Origin: an uncultured Erysipelotrichaceae bacterium
Lineage (GTDB): Bacteria; Bacillota_I; Bacilli_A; Acholeplasmatales; Anaeroplasmataceae
Direction: 5' to 3'
Assembly: GCA_902796895.1 (NCBI GenBank)
Contig: CADBQV010000159.1
Span: forward strand, 1-5,592
DNA length: 5,592 nucleotides
How positions within the stretch are numbered: the first letter of the stretch is position 1; every line of letters starts with the position of its first letter. Shown here piece after piece: positions 1-5,592 of this stretch. The notes below the pieces were generated by a model. That model did no database searches, was not told the DNA's origin, and saw only the letters and a list, made by a program, of their open reading frames with translations. Position numbers and translations under genes: made by a program.

Positions 1-1079
1 ACACCAAATATATTTCCGCTATCTAACCATAATTTAGCTTTATTTAATATAATATCATTTAATAATTCATCACTTATTTTTAAGCCATTAAAATCTATCC
101 ATACTAAATATGTTCCTTCTGGTTCTATAACTTTTACATTCTTAAATTTTTTATTAATATAATCCTTTAAAAATATTAAATTATCATTTAAATATTTTAA
201 TAATTCTTTATGCCAATTATCTCCATATTTATATGCTGCCTCACAAGATACAATACCCATTATATTTGCTTGTGAATAACCAAAGCTTGATATTTTTTGT
301 CTAACCTTTCTTCTTAATGAATCATTTTTAATATAGACATTTGCTAACTGTAATCCTGCTAAATTAAATGTTTTAGATGGAGATGTAAGAATAATTGAAT
401 GACTAAATTCTTTATCAATACTTGCATAAGATATAAATTTATTTCCTGGATAGATAAAATCAGCATGTATTTCATCTGATATGACAAGTACATTATATTT
501 TTTAGTTATCTCATCTATTTTTAATAATTCCTCTTTCTTCCATACTCTTCCAACTGGATTATGAGGACTACATAAAATGTATAATTTAACATTATTTTCT
601 TTTATTTTTTGTTCAAAATCTAAAAAATCTATTTCATATTTTCCATTATTATTAATTAACTGTGATATTATTAATTTTCTATTATTATCCTTAATTGATT
701 CAGAAAAAGGATAATATACTGGTTGATTAATAATAATTGAATCTGATTCTTTTGTTAAGGCATTAATAATTGCGCATATTGCAAATACAACACCAGGCGT
801 TAATAAAAACTTATTATCATCTGGGCGCCACCCATGATGCTTATATAACCAATTTTTTAATTCTATAAAATAAGAATCAAGGGGTTCGGAATAGCCAAAT
901 ATACCATGTTTTGATTTTTCAATTAGTGCATCAATTACCTCAGGTGCAGTTTTAAAATCCATATCTGCAACCCATAAAGGTAACACATCTTCTGGTTTAC
1001 CTCTTCTTTTTTTATAATCATATTTTAAAGAATTAGTATTATATCTATTAATTACCTCATCAAAATCATATTTTGGCAT
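1..1079 (-). CDS. patB: MalY/PatB-family PLP-dependent C-S beta-lyase (probable cystathionine beta-lyase), 3' end cut by window edge
   Basis: A fold-type I aminotransferase-like enzyme of the MalY/PatB family, which cleaves C-S bonds of cystathionine and related S-conjugates to a thiol, pyruvate and ammonia. I translated it by hand: 359 residues are open without a frameshift, starting MPKYDFDEVINR. Visible family marks are LPLWVADMDF (33-42), PVYYPF (120-125) with the ring-stacking Tyr, SPHNPVGR (171-178), SDEIHADF (201-208) with Asp202 for the pyridine nitrogen, and the PLP lysine Lys236 in SPSKTFNLAG. WLDSGNIFG (351-359) is close to the family's C-terminus, so roughly 35-40 residues, including the expected substrate-carboxylate Arg, lie off the edge. 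The start is fixed by an AGGAGG site 4 nt upstream. It follows the gamma-synthase-type gene by 8 nt, suggesting it does the second transsulfuration step, cystathionine to homocysteine. MalY of E. coli also represses the maltose regulon; nothing here suggests that role. The family call is firm; the substrate is inferred. Confidence 0.93.
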   Translation of the reverse strand, partial: MPKYDFDEVINRYNTNSLKYDYKKRRGKPEDVLPLWVADMDFKTAPEVIDALIEKSKHGIFGYSEPLDSYFIELKNWLYKHHGWRPDDNKFLLTPGVVFAICAIINALTKESDSIIINQPVYYPFSESIKDNNRKLIISQLINNNGKYEIDFLDFEQKIKENNVKLYILCSPHNPVGRVWKKEELLKIDEITKKYNVLVISDEIHADFIYPGNKFISYASIDKEFSHSIILTSPSKTFNLAGLQLANVYIKNDSLRRKVRQKISSFGYSQANIMGIVSCEAAYKYGDNWHKELLKYLNDNLIFLKDYINKKFKNVKVIEPEGTYLVWIDFNGLKISDELLNDIILNKAKLWLDSGNIFG

Positions 1080-1083
1080 ATAT

Positions 1084-1090
1084 CCTCCTA
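1084..1090 (-). promoter_or_regulatory. Ribosome binding site of the MalY/PatB gene, fused to the upstream stop codon
   Basis: On the minus strand this reads TAGGAGG. The TAG is the stop codon of the preceding transsulfuration enzyme and AGGAGG is the Shine-Dalgarno for the ATG at 1079-1077, with 4 nt between. Ribosomes ending the upstream gene sit on the next initiation site, so translation of the two genes is probably coupled. Confidence 0.85.
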
Positions 1091-2221
1091 TCCAATGGCT
1101 TGTTTTAAATCTAAGATCAAGTCATTAACATTTTCTATTCCAACAGATATTCTTAAAAATCTTTCGTTAATTCCTCTTTTTTCCCTATCTTCTTTTTTAA
1201 CATCAGCATGTGTTTGTAGCATTGGATATGTTATTAGTGAATCAACACCACCAAGTGATTCTGCATACTGAAATATTTTTACATCCTTTAATATTTTTTT
1301 AGCTAGTGATTCTGATTCAACTTCAATAGATATCATGCCACCAAAGCCTTTTGATTGTTTTTTATTTATTTCATATCCTTTAAAATCATTAAGGCCTACA
1401 TAATATACCTTTTTAATTTTAGGATTTTCTTTTAACCAAGATGCTATTTTTATAGCATTTTCATTTATTCTATCCATTCTAATAGGTAATGTTTTAATTC
1501 CTCTTTCAATTAAAAATGAATCAAATGGAGATAACTGTCCACCTATTGTTTTTGAATAAAATAATACTTTATCAGCTAATTCTTTATTTTTAGCAACTAC
1601 AAATCCTGATAATGTATCATTATGACCACCTAAATATTTAGTACCGGAATGTATTACTATATCAGCACCTAAATTAAGTGGCTTTTGATAATATGGTGTT
1701 AAAAATGTATTATCAACAAATAATAACAAATTATTTTCATGAGCTATTTTAGCTATTTCTTTTATATCAGTTACCTGCATTAAAGGATTTGATGGTGTTT
1801 CTATATAAATTAATTTAGTATTGCTTCTAATTTTACTTTTTACAAGTTCTAAATTTGATGTATCAACAAAATCAAATTCTATTTGTCTATCTTTTGATAC
1901 ATTATTAAATAATCTTAAGGCACCACCATATAAGTCATCTGTAGCAATTACATGACTATTTTTTTCAATTAATAGCATAGCTACTGTAATAGCCGTCATG
2001 CCTGATGAAAAGGCATATGCATCATATCCTTCCTCAAGCTTTCTAACTGTATTTTCTAAATGTCTTCTTGTAGGATTAGATAATCTAGAATAGCTATATA
2101 AGCTTACTTCATCAACTCCCTTATGGACGAATGTTGCAGATTGGCAAATAGCCTGATTTAATGTTCCCCATTCATCCTTTATATTTAAATCTGCGTGTAA
2201 GCATAGTGTTTCAAATTCCAT
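1088..2221 (-). CDS. metB: Cys/Met metabolism PLP enzyme, cystathionine gamma-synthase / gamma-lyase type
   Basis: A 377-residue enzyme of the Cys/Met-metabolism PLP family (cystathionine gamma-synthase, gamma-lyase, beta-lyase, O-acylhomoserine sulfhydrylase), at the usual length. Family marks are YSRLSNPTR (44-52), whose Tyr and Arg bind the PLP phosphate of the partner subunit, FSSGM (71-75), Tyr98 over the cofactor ring, ETPSNP (141-146), Asp170 in VDNTF for the pyridine nitrogen, the PLP lysine Lys195 in HSGTKYLGGHND, ESLGG (321-325), and Arg357 in FLRISVG for the substrate carboxylate. Glu321 sits where gamma-cleaving/gamma-synthesising members have Glu, whereas E. coli-type cystathionine beta-lyase has Tyr. 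That favours gamma chemistry: O-acylhomoserine plus cysteine to cystathionine, or cystathionine to cysteine. Lying between cysK and a MalY/PatB lyase, it looks like the first step of forward transsulfuration, as in the metI-metC pair of Bacillus. A gamma-lyase (mccB) or O-acetylhomoserine sulfhydrylase cannot be excluded, so the symbol is tentative. The start is set by GGAGGA 7 nt upstream. Confidence 0.9.
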   Translation of the reverse strand: MEFETLCLHADLNIKDEWGTLNQAICQSATFVHKGVDEVSLYSYSRLSNPTRRHLENTVRKLEEGYDAYAFSSGMTAITVAMLLIEKNSHVIATDDLYGGALRLFNNVSKDRQIEFDFVDTSNLELVKSKIRSNTKLIYIETPSNPLMQVTDIKEIAKIAHENNLLLFVDNTFLTPYYQKPLNLGADIVIHSGTKYLGGHNDTLSGFVVAKNKELADKVLFYSKTIGGQLSPFDSFLIERGIKTLPIRMDRINENAIKIASWLKENPKIKKVYYVGLNDFKGYEINKKQSKGFGGMISIEVESESLAKKILKDVKIFQYAESLGGVDSLITYPMLQTHADVKKEDREKRGINERFLRISVGIENVNDLILDLKQAIG

Positions 2222-2228
2222 CTTCTAA

Positions 2229-2234
2229 TCCTCC
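2229..2234 (-). promoter_or_regulatory. Ribosome binding site of the transsulfuration enzyme gene
   Basis: GGAGGA on the minus strand, 7 nt before the ATG at 2221-2219, in the 18-nt gap after the TAG of the GST-like gene (2242-2240). It is the longest intergenic gap in the window and is too short for a separate promoter or a hairpin terminator. Confidence 0.8.
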
Positions 2235-2239
2235 AAAAG

Positions 2240-3253
2240 CTATTTATAGCTTCTTTTATCTCTATCGTGCTTAGTTAACCAATCATCTAAATTAGGTCCT
2301 AAAGGTAATATCTTATAAGGATTTTCAACACAGCATAAATGATAATGCTTTTTTATCGCATCAAAATTTGTTGTGTTTCCAAAGCCATCTGTTTGATATA
2401 AATCTCTAGCGTAAGCCCATAGATTTTTATATTCCTTTAATGATTTTAAATTAACCTTAAATGCGTTATAGTAGGCGATATCAAATCTTGCAAGAGTAAC
2501 ATATAATCTAATATCAGCTTCAGTTATTTTATCGCCAAATAAATATCTTGAATGATCTAATCTTTCTTCTAATTCATCTAACTTTTTAAATACATTAATA
2601 ACTGCATCATTATATGCCTCTTGGCTTCTTGCAAATCCTGCTTTATATACACCGTTGTTTAATTTATCAAATAAATCATCATTAAATTCATCAATTTCTT
2701 TTCTTAAATTTATTGGATATAAATCAGGTGCGCCTTTTTTATGAAATTTAGTCCATTTAGTTTCTAAATATCTTGTTAGATTAAAATAATCATTATTAAC
2801 TACCTTTTTAGTTTTTAAATCAACTACACAAGGTACTGTAGGTCTTCCTTTATAATCTTTATCTGTAGCTAAATATATTTCGCTTAATTTATGAATTTTA
2901 AGTACTGGATCTAATTCGCCTTCATCTAGTGTAAATGCCCAATCACTTGTTGGCGTATTAGGTCTTACTGGATCAAGTGTTCCTACACTTATTACATCCT
3001 CTAAGCCTAAAAGCTTTCTTACAATTATGCTTCTGTGTGCCCAAGGACAAACAGGAGCCCAAATTAAACGATATCTATTAGCTTCAACAGGCAATTCGCC
3101 TTCTTCATCACCAAATGGTGTTGTAAATCTATTCTTTTGTCTTTCAAATTTACCATTTATACCATGTTCATTTGAATTTTGTAATGATTCAACATAATTT
3201 GTTGTCTTATTTTTATTTCTATTAGCAAGCAAGCACGCAACAACTTCTGCCAT
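2240..3253 (-). CDS. Xi-class glutathione S-transferase-like protein (S-glutathionyl-hydroquinone reductase family)
   Basis: A 337-residue cytosolic two-domain protein of the YqjG/ECM4/PcpF family, whose studied members reduce glutathionyl-hydroquinones through a catalytic cysteine. The thioredoxin-like domain has WAPVCPWAHR (65-74), with Cys69 as presumed nucleophile, and the cis-proline VP (140-141). The helical domain carries GVYKAGFA (201-208), the GST N-capping box in GDKITEAD (240-247), RFDIAYYNAFKVN (256-268) and NFDAIKKHYH (296-305); Tyr203, Tyr261/262 and Tyr304 match the family's conserved tyrosines. The end, NPYKILPLGP (311-320), is the usual family tail. The glutathione gamma-glutamyl-binding pair, Glu-Ser in the E. 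coli protein, is Asp155-Tyr156 here, so glutathione may not be the partner. Many low-GC Gram-positives make no glutathione. The gene sits 11 nt after cysK and 18 nt before the transsulfuration enzyme, so it is co-transcribed with sulfur-amino-acid genes. Family membership is clear; substrate and thiol partner are unknown. Confidence 0.9.
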   Translation of the reverse strand: MAEVVACLLANRNKNKTTNYVESLQNSNEHGINGKFERQKNRFTTPFGDEEGELPVEANRYRLIWAPVCPWAHRSIIVRKLLGLEDVISVGTLDPVRPNTPTSDWAFTLDEGELDPVLKIHKLSEIYLATDKDYKGRPTVPCVVDLKTKKVVNNDYFNLTRYLETKWTKFHKKGAPDLYPINLRKEIDEFNDDLFDKLNNGVYKAGFARSQEAYNDAVINVFKKLDELEERLDHSRYLFGDKITEADIRLYVTLARFDIAYYNAFKVNLKSLKEYKNLWAYARDLYQTDGFGNTTNFDAIKKHYHLCCVENPYKILPLGPNLDDWLTKHDRDKRSYK

Positions 3254-3260
3254 ACTTTCT

Positions 3261-3267
3261 CCTCCTA
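3261..3267 (-). promoter_or_regulatory. Ribosome binding site of the GST-like gene, fused to the cysK stop codon
   Basis: The minus strand reads TAGGAGG, followed by AG. TAG (3267-3265) is the stop of cysK and AGGAGG (3266-3261) is the Shine-Dalgarno for the ATG at 3253-3251, 7 nt away. It is the same stop/ribosome-site fusion as at 1084-1090, and it fixes the start of the GST-like protein. Confidence 0.85.
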
Positions 3268-4200
3268 AATATCAAATAATCCTTCTGTAGAAAGATAATG
3301 ATCTCCTCCATCAGGAAATATTATTACAATATTTTTTCCTTTATTTTCTTCTCTTTTTGCAACCTCGATGGCACCTGCAAGTGCAGCACCTGCTGATATA
3401 CCTATTAATATTCCTTCAACCTTTGGAAGTAGCTTTGTATATTTATATGCATCCTCATCACTTATATCTAAGACTTCATTAAATAAGCTTACATCAGTTG
3501 TAGGAGGTGTAGCTCCACCGCCGATACCTTGGATTTTATGTAATCCTGGTTCACCTCCATTTAAAATGGCACTTCCTTTAGGTTCTACTGCAATAATAGG
3601 TAAATCTTTTATTCTTTCTCTTAAATAATGACCTACACCAGATATAGTTCCCCCAGTACCTGTTGCGGCAAGGAAAATGTCAATTTTTCCATCCATATCC
3701 TCATATATTTCAGGTCCAGTAGTTTTATAATGCGCTCCTGGATTGTTGGGGTTTTGTCCTTGTTGTGGTGAATAAGCATTTTCTATACTATCTAATAATT
3801 CTTTAGCTTTAGCGCCACTTCCTGCCATATTCAATTCTTTTTTTGATAAATAGACCTCAGCACCATATGCCTTTAATAATTGAATTCTTTCTTTACTCAT
3901 ATTTTCTGGCATACAAATTTTAGCTTTATATCCTTTAGCTGCAGCAACCATCGCAAGACCAATTCCGGTATTTCCACTTGTGCCCTCAACTATAGTAGCA
4001 CCTTCTTTAATAAGTCCTTCCTTTTCAGCTTCAAGAATCATATTATATGCTGGTCTATCTTTAACTGAACCAGCTGGATTTAAATATTCTAATTTAGCAA
4101 AAATATGTGCTTTTAAATTTAATTCTTTTTCTAATCTATTCAATTTAACAATTGGAGTATGTCCAATTAATTCAAGTACGCTATTATAATAATGTCCCAT
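3265..4200 (-). CDS. cysK: Cysteine synthase (O-acetylserine sulfhydrylase family)
   Basis: A 311-residue fold-type II PLP enzyme that would form cysteine from O-acetylserine and sulfide; the length is normal for CysK. Visible marks are ELIGHTPIVKLNR (10-22), the PLP lysine Lys47 in NPAGSVKDR, the substrate loop TSGNTG (74-79), the phosphate-binding GTGGT (181-185), KIQGIGGG (222-229), and GISAGA (267-272) with Ser269 for the pyridine nitrogen. There is no C-terminal CBS domain, so it is not a full-length cystathionine beta-synthase. Two places differ from the usual pattern as I know it: the active-site QF(E/D/S)NPANP stretch reads QGQNPNNP (147-154), replacing the Phe with Gly148, and the loop after AYGAEV, usually GMKGA-like, reads LNMAGSGAKAKE (123-134). 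These may alter substrate range, for example toward desulfhydration or beta-replacement with other thiols. It starts 1 nt after the permease stop, with GGAAGG 6 nt upstream. The symbol rests on overall similarity; a CysM-like or cysteine-lyase role is possible. Confidence 0.93.
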   Translation of the reverse strand: MGHYYNSVLELIGHTPIVKLNRLEKELNLKAHIFAKLEYLNPAGSVKDRPAYNMILEAEKEGLIKEGATIVEGTSGNTGIGLAMVAAAKGYKAKICMPENMSKERIQLLKAYGAEVYLSKKELNMAGSGAKAKELLDSIENAYSPQQGQNPNNPGAHYKTTGPEIYEDMDGKIDIFLAATGTGGTISGVGHYLRERIKDLPIIAVEPKGSAILNGGEPGLHKIQGIGGGATPPTTDVSLFNEVLDISDEDAYKYTKLLPKVEGILIGISAGAALAGAIEVAKREENKGKNIVIIFPDGGDHYLSTEGLFDI

Positions 4201-4201
4201 A

Positions 4202-5206
4202 TTATACCTTCCATTTAACTACTGTTTTTTCAATTTTATTAACTATAATATCAATTATTGTTGTAATAAATCCTATTGTTACAATACCTGCTAAAACTCT
4301 TCTATAATCGGCATATGCTTTATATGTTTCTGTATAAAAGCCTATACCACCATTTATACCAATCATTTCTGCAGCAACTAAGCACATGAATGCGCCTCTT
4401 AATGATTTAGATACAGATGTGATAATACCAGGAAGTGAATATGGTAATATAACCTTATAAAGCATTCCTATATTAGATACACCCATAACCTTTGCTGCAT
4501 CTATTATTTTTTTATCTATTTGAGCAACCCTTGATGTCATTCCTAAAAATACTGGCCAAAATACTGCTAAAAAGATAATAGCAATTGCTGCTTCCTTAAA
4601 TGGAAACCACATAATTAGCCATGCAGTCATTAGCATTGGTGGAATTAAAGTTATCGCATTTGATATCGGTATAAATACTTCTCTTAATCTTTCAAACCAA
4701 CCGACAATTAAACCTAAAATAGTACCAAAAACAATTGCTAATAAGAAACCAAAGAATAATAATTGAAGTGAATCAAATACCATTTCTCTAATGTATGTAT
4801 TATCTGTTTTATAAACATAAAATAATCCTTCTGGAGATGGTATTAATAAATCATTTTGAACCCAACCAAGCTTATATGATAATTCCCAAAACATGAAAAA
4901 TAAATATATGACTATAATTAAATCTGACGATGATTTTTTATTTGTTAAATATAATCTTAATAAATATAAAATGAATGCAATAATTAATAATACGACATAA
5001 GGAGTTGCCTCATATAATGTTGTATGATTTGTTAAATATCCTAAATTATAAGCAAGAATAATATTAGATATTAATAAAATAGTAGCTATTATTAATCCTA
5101 ATAAATGCTTTTTCAAATTAGATATTTTAAAAAATTCTTTATTTTTTATAATGAATTGGTGCCATCCTTTTTTAATAGCATATTTAGATGTATCTATTAT
5201 TTGCAT
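4202..5206 (-). CDS. ABC transporter permease, nitrate/sulfonate/taurine (SsuC/TauC-like) family
   Basis: A 334-residue inner-membrane subunit of an importer of the SsuC/TauC/ThiX-like family. The conserved core begins at WELSYKLGW (107-115) and LIPSP (121-125), the family's first-helix and loop signature, and includes the EAA loop that docks the ATPase, seen as DAAKVMGVSN (236-245) through ILPYSLPGI (253-261). Hydrophobic segments lie at about 34-57, 69-88, 95-115, 147-170, 181-200, 205-222, 267-286 and 303-322. The first two precede the core, so the protein is about 80-90 residues longer than a typical SsuC of roughly 250-260. No signal peptide is apparent. The start overlaps the ATPase stop by 1 nt (TAATG), with GAGGTG 8 nt upstream. 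Neighbouring cysK and transsulfuration genes suggest a sulfur-containing substrate, but the family also carries nitrate, taurine, thiamine precursors and other compounds. No desulfonating monooxygenase is visible, so an alkanesulfonate is not established. Confidence 0.9.
   Translation of the reverse strand: MQIIDTSKYAIKKGWHQFIIKNKEFFKISNLKKHLLGLIIATILLISNIILAYNLGYLTNHTTLYEATPYVVLLIIAFILYLLRLYLTNKKSSSDLIIVIYLFFMFWELSYKLGWVQNDLLIPSPEGLFYVYKTDNTYIREMVFDSLQLLFFGFLLAIVFGTILGLIVGWFERLREVFIPISNAITLIPPMLMTAWLIMWFPFKEAAIAIIFLAVFWPVFLGMTSRVAQIDKKIIDAAKVMGVSNIGMLYKVILPYSLPGIITSVSKSLRGAFMCLVAAEMIGINGGIGFYTETYKAYADYRRVLAGIVTIGFITTIIDIIVNKIEKTVVKWKV
4207..4212 (-). promoter_or_regulatory. Ribosome binding site of cysK inside the permease 3' end
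   Basis: GGAAGG on the minus strand, 6 nt before the cysK ATG at 4200-4198. It lies in the last codons of the permease (Trp-Lys-Val-stop), so the transport and cysteine synthase genes are tightly joined and probably translated at related rates. Confidence 0.7.
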
Positions 5207-5592
5207 TATAATGACACCTCCATATCTATTGAATTTTCTATATTTTCATAAAATAATGATATTAATTTTTTATGAAGAATTTCATAATCTGATCTACCTA
5301 CTAATTCTTCTCTTATTCTTGGATATGATAAATTAACATCTAATATAGATTTAATATGCTTTGGTTCCATAACAACTATTTTATCTGCAAGTAATATTGC
5401 CTCATCTATATCATGAGTGATAAATACTACAGTTTTTTTATGCTCCTTAGATAATTTAGATACTAATTCTTGTAATTCTAAACGTAATCTAGGATCAATA
5501 GCTGAAAATGGTTCATCTAATAATAATATATCTGCCTCTAATGCTAGGGCACGTGCTATTGCGACTCTTTGTTGCATACCACCTGATAATTC
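5206..5592 (-). CDS. ABC transporter ATP-binding protein, SsuB/TauB-like, 5' part beyond the window
   Basis: The C-terminal 128 residues of a cytoplasmic ABC ATPase that would energise the adjacent permease. The frame stays open to the right edge, starting ELSGGMQQR, so the Met at 5577 is internal (it lies within the signature motif) and not the start. Counting from the first visible residue: signature LSGGMQQR (2-9), Walker B ILLLDEP (22-28) with catalytic Glu27, D-loop SAID (30-33) and switch His60 in FITHD. The Walker A and Q-loop lie off the edge. SYPRIREEL, about 40 residues before the end, resembles the tail of nitrate/sulfonate/taurine family ATPases, which have a (R/Y)PR element there. 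A full-length protein of about 250 residues is expected, so about half is missing. Its TAA stop shares one base with the permease ATG. The binding protein is presumably encoded upstream. Confidence 0.93.
   Translation of the reverse strand, partial: ELSGGMQQRVAIARALALEADILLLDEPFSAIDPRLRLELQELVSKLSKEHKKTVVFITHDIDEAILLADKIVVMEPKHIKSILDVNLSYPRIREELVGRSDYEILHKKLISLFYENIENSIDMEVSL
5215..5220 (-). promoter_or_regulatory. Ribosome binding site of the permease inside the ATPase gene
   Basis: GAGGTG on the minus strand, 8 nt before the permease ATG at 5206-5204. It also encodes Glu-Val in the last codons of the ATPase (MEVSL-stop). Together with the TAATG stop/start overlap it indicates translational coupling of the two transporter subunits, and it supports this permease start over a later Met. 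Confidence 0.75.

Noticed and set aside
2222..2239. Possible internal promoter or terminator in the largest intergenic gap
   Set aside because: The 18 nt are taken up by the ribosome site and spacer; there is no inverted repeat and no room for a -35/-10 pair outside coding sequence.
3368..3628. Plus-strand open frame of 86 codons opposite cysK
   Set aside because: Wholly antisense to a well-conserved enzyme, with a low-complexity product and no plausible family; it is a shadow of the cysK codons.
3880..4189. Two overlapping plus-strand open frames (62 and 69 codons) opposite the 5' part of cysK
   Set aside because: Both are antisense to conserved cysK sequence and overlap each other in different frames; the products show no recognisable motif.
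5151..5336. Plus-strand open frame of 61 codons opposite the ATPase/permease junction
   Set aside because: It lies antisense across two real coding ends; the hydrophobic product follows from AT-rich codons on the other strand.
5575..5577. ATG at 5577 as start of a 123-residue protein
   Set aside because: The frame continues to the window edge and this Met is inside the ABC signature LSGGMQQR, so it is internal to a longer ATPase.
1..5592. Mollicutes code with TGA read as tryptophan
   Set aside because: The five visible stops are TAA or TAG, but tryptophans in conserved places (for example CPWAHR and LPLWVADMDF) are TGG and no in-frame TGA is needed. The absence of TGA stops among five genes is weak evidence.

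Overview
The window is a compact stretch of low-GC (about 30% by eye), AT-codon-biased bacterial DNA. Six genes lie on the minus strand and are read right to left: an ABC ATPase (5' end cut by the right edge), an ABC permease, cysteine synthase, a Xi-class glutathione-transferase-like protein, a cystathionine gamma-synthase/lyase-type enzyme, and a MalY/PatB-type C-S lyase (3' end cut by the left edge). Junctions are a 1-nt overlap or gaps of 1, 11, 8 and 18 nt, each with a strong Shine-Dalgarno sequence. This is the interior of a single operon; its promoter lies beyond 5592 and its terminator before position 1. No stretch over 20 nt is free of genes, and I see no RNA gene, repeat array, mobile element or CRISPR array.

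The base composition, strong AGGAGG-type ribosome sites, TAA/TAG stops and AGA arginine codons suggest a low-GC Gram-positive (Bacillota, for example Bacilli or Erysipelotrichia-like). Tryptophan is TGG at every codon I checked, so the standard bacterial code fits. I cannot name the species.

Right part (4202-5592): the membrane and ATPase parts of an importer of the nitrate/sulfonate/taurine (SsuBC/TauBC-like) family; the binding protein is presumably upstream. The permease carries an extra N-terminal stretch with two predicted membrane segments. Middle (2240-4200): cysK, which would make cysteine from O-acetylserine and sulfide, followed by a glutathionyl-hydroquinone-reductase-like protein. 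Left (1-2221): two PLP enzymes of different subfamilies. Together they could run transsulfuration from cysteine to cystathionine (gamma-synthase) and then to homocysteine (MalY/PatB acting as cystathionine beta-lyase).

The simplest reading is a sulfur-acquisition operon: import of a sulfur compound, cysteine synthesis, and passage of sulfur to homocysteine and methionine. The GST-like gene in the middle does not fit that linear pathway. With two C-S lyase-type enzymes beside it, an alternative is salvage or breakdown of S-conjugated organic compounds. Two enzymes carry active-site changes from their family pattern that bear on this: the usual Gln-Phe of cysteine synthase is Gln-Gly, and the glutathione-binding Glu-Ser of the GST-like protein is Asp-Tyr.
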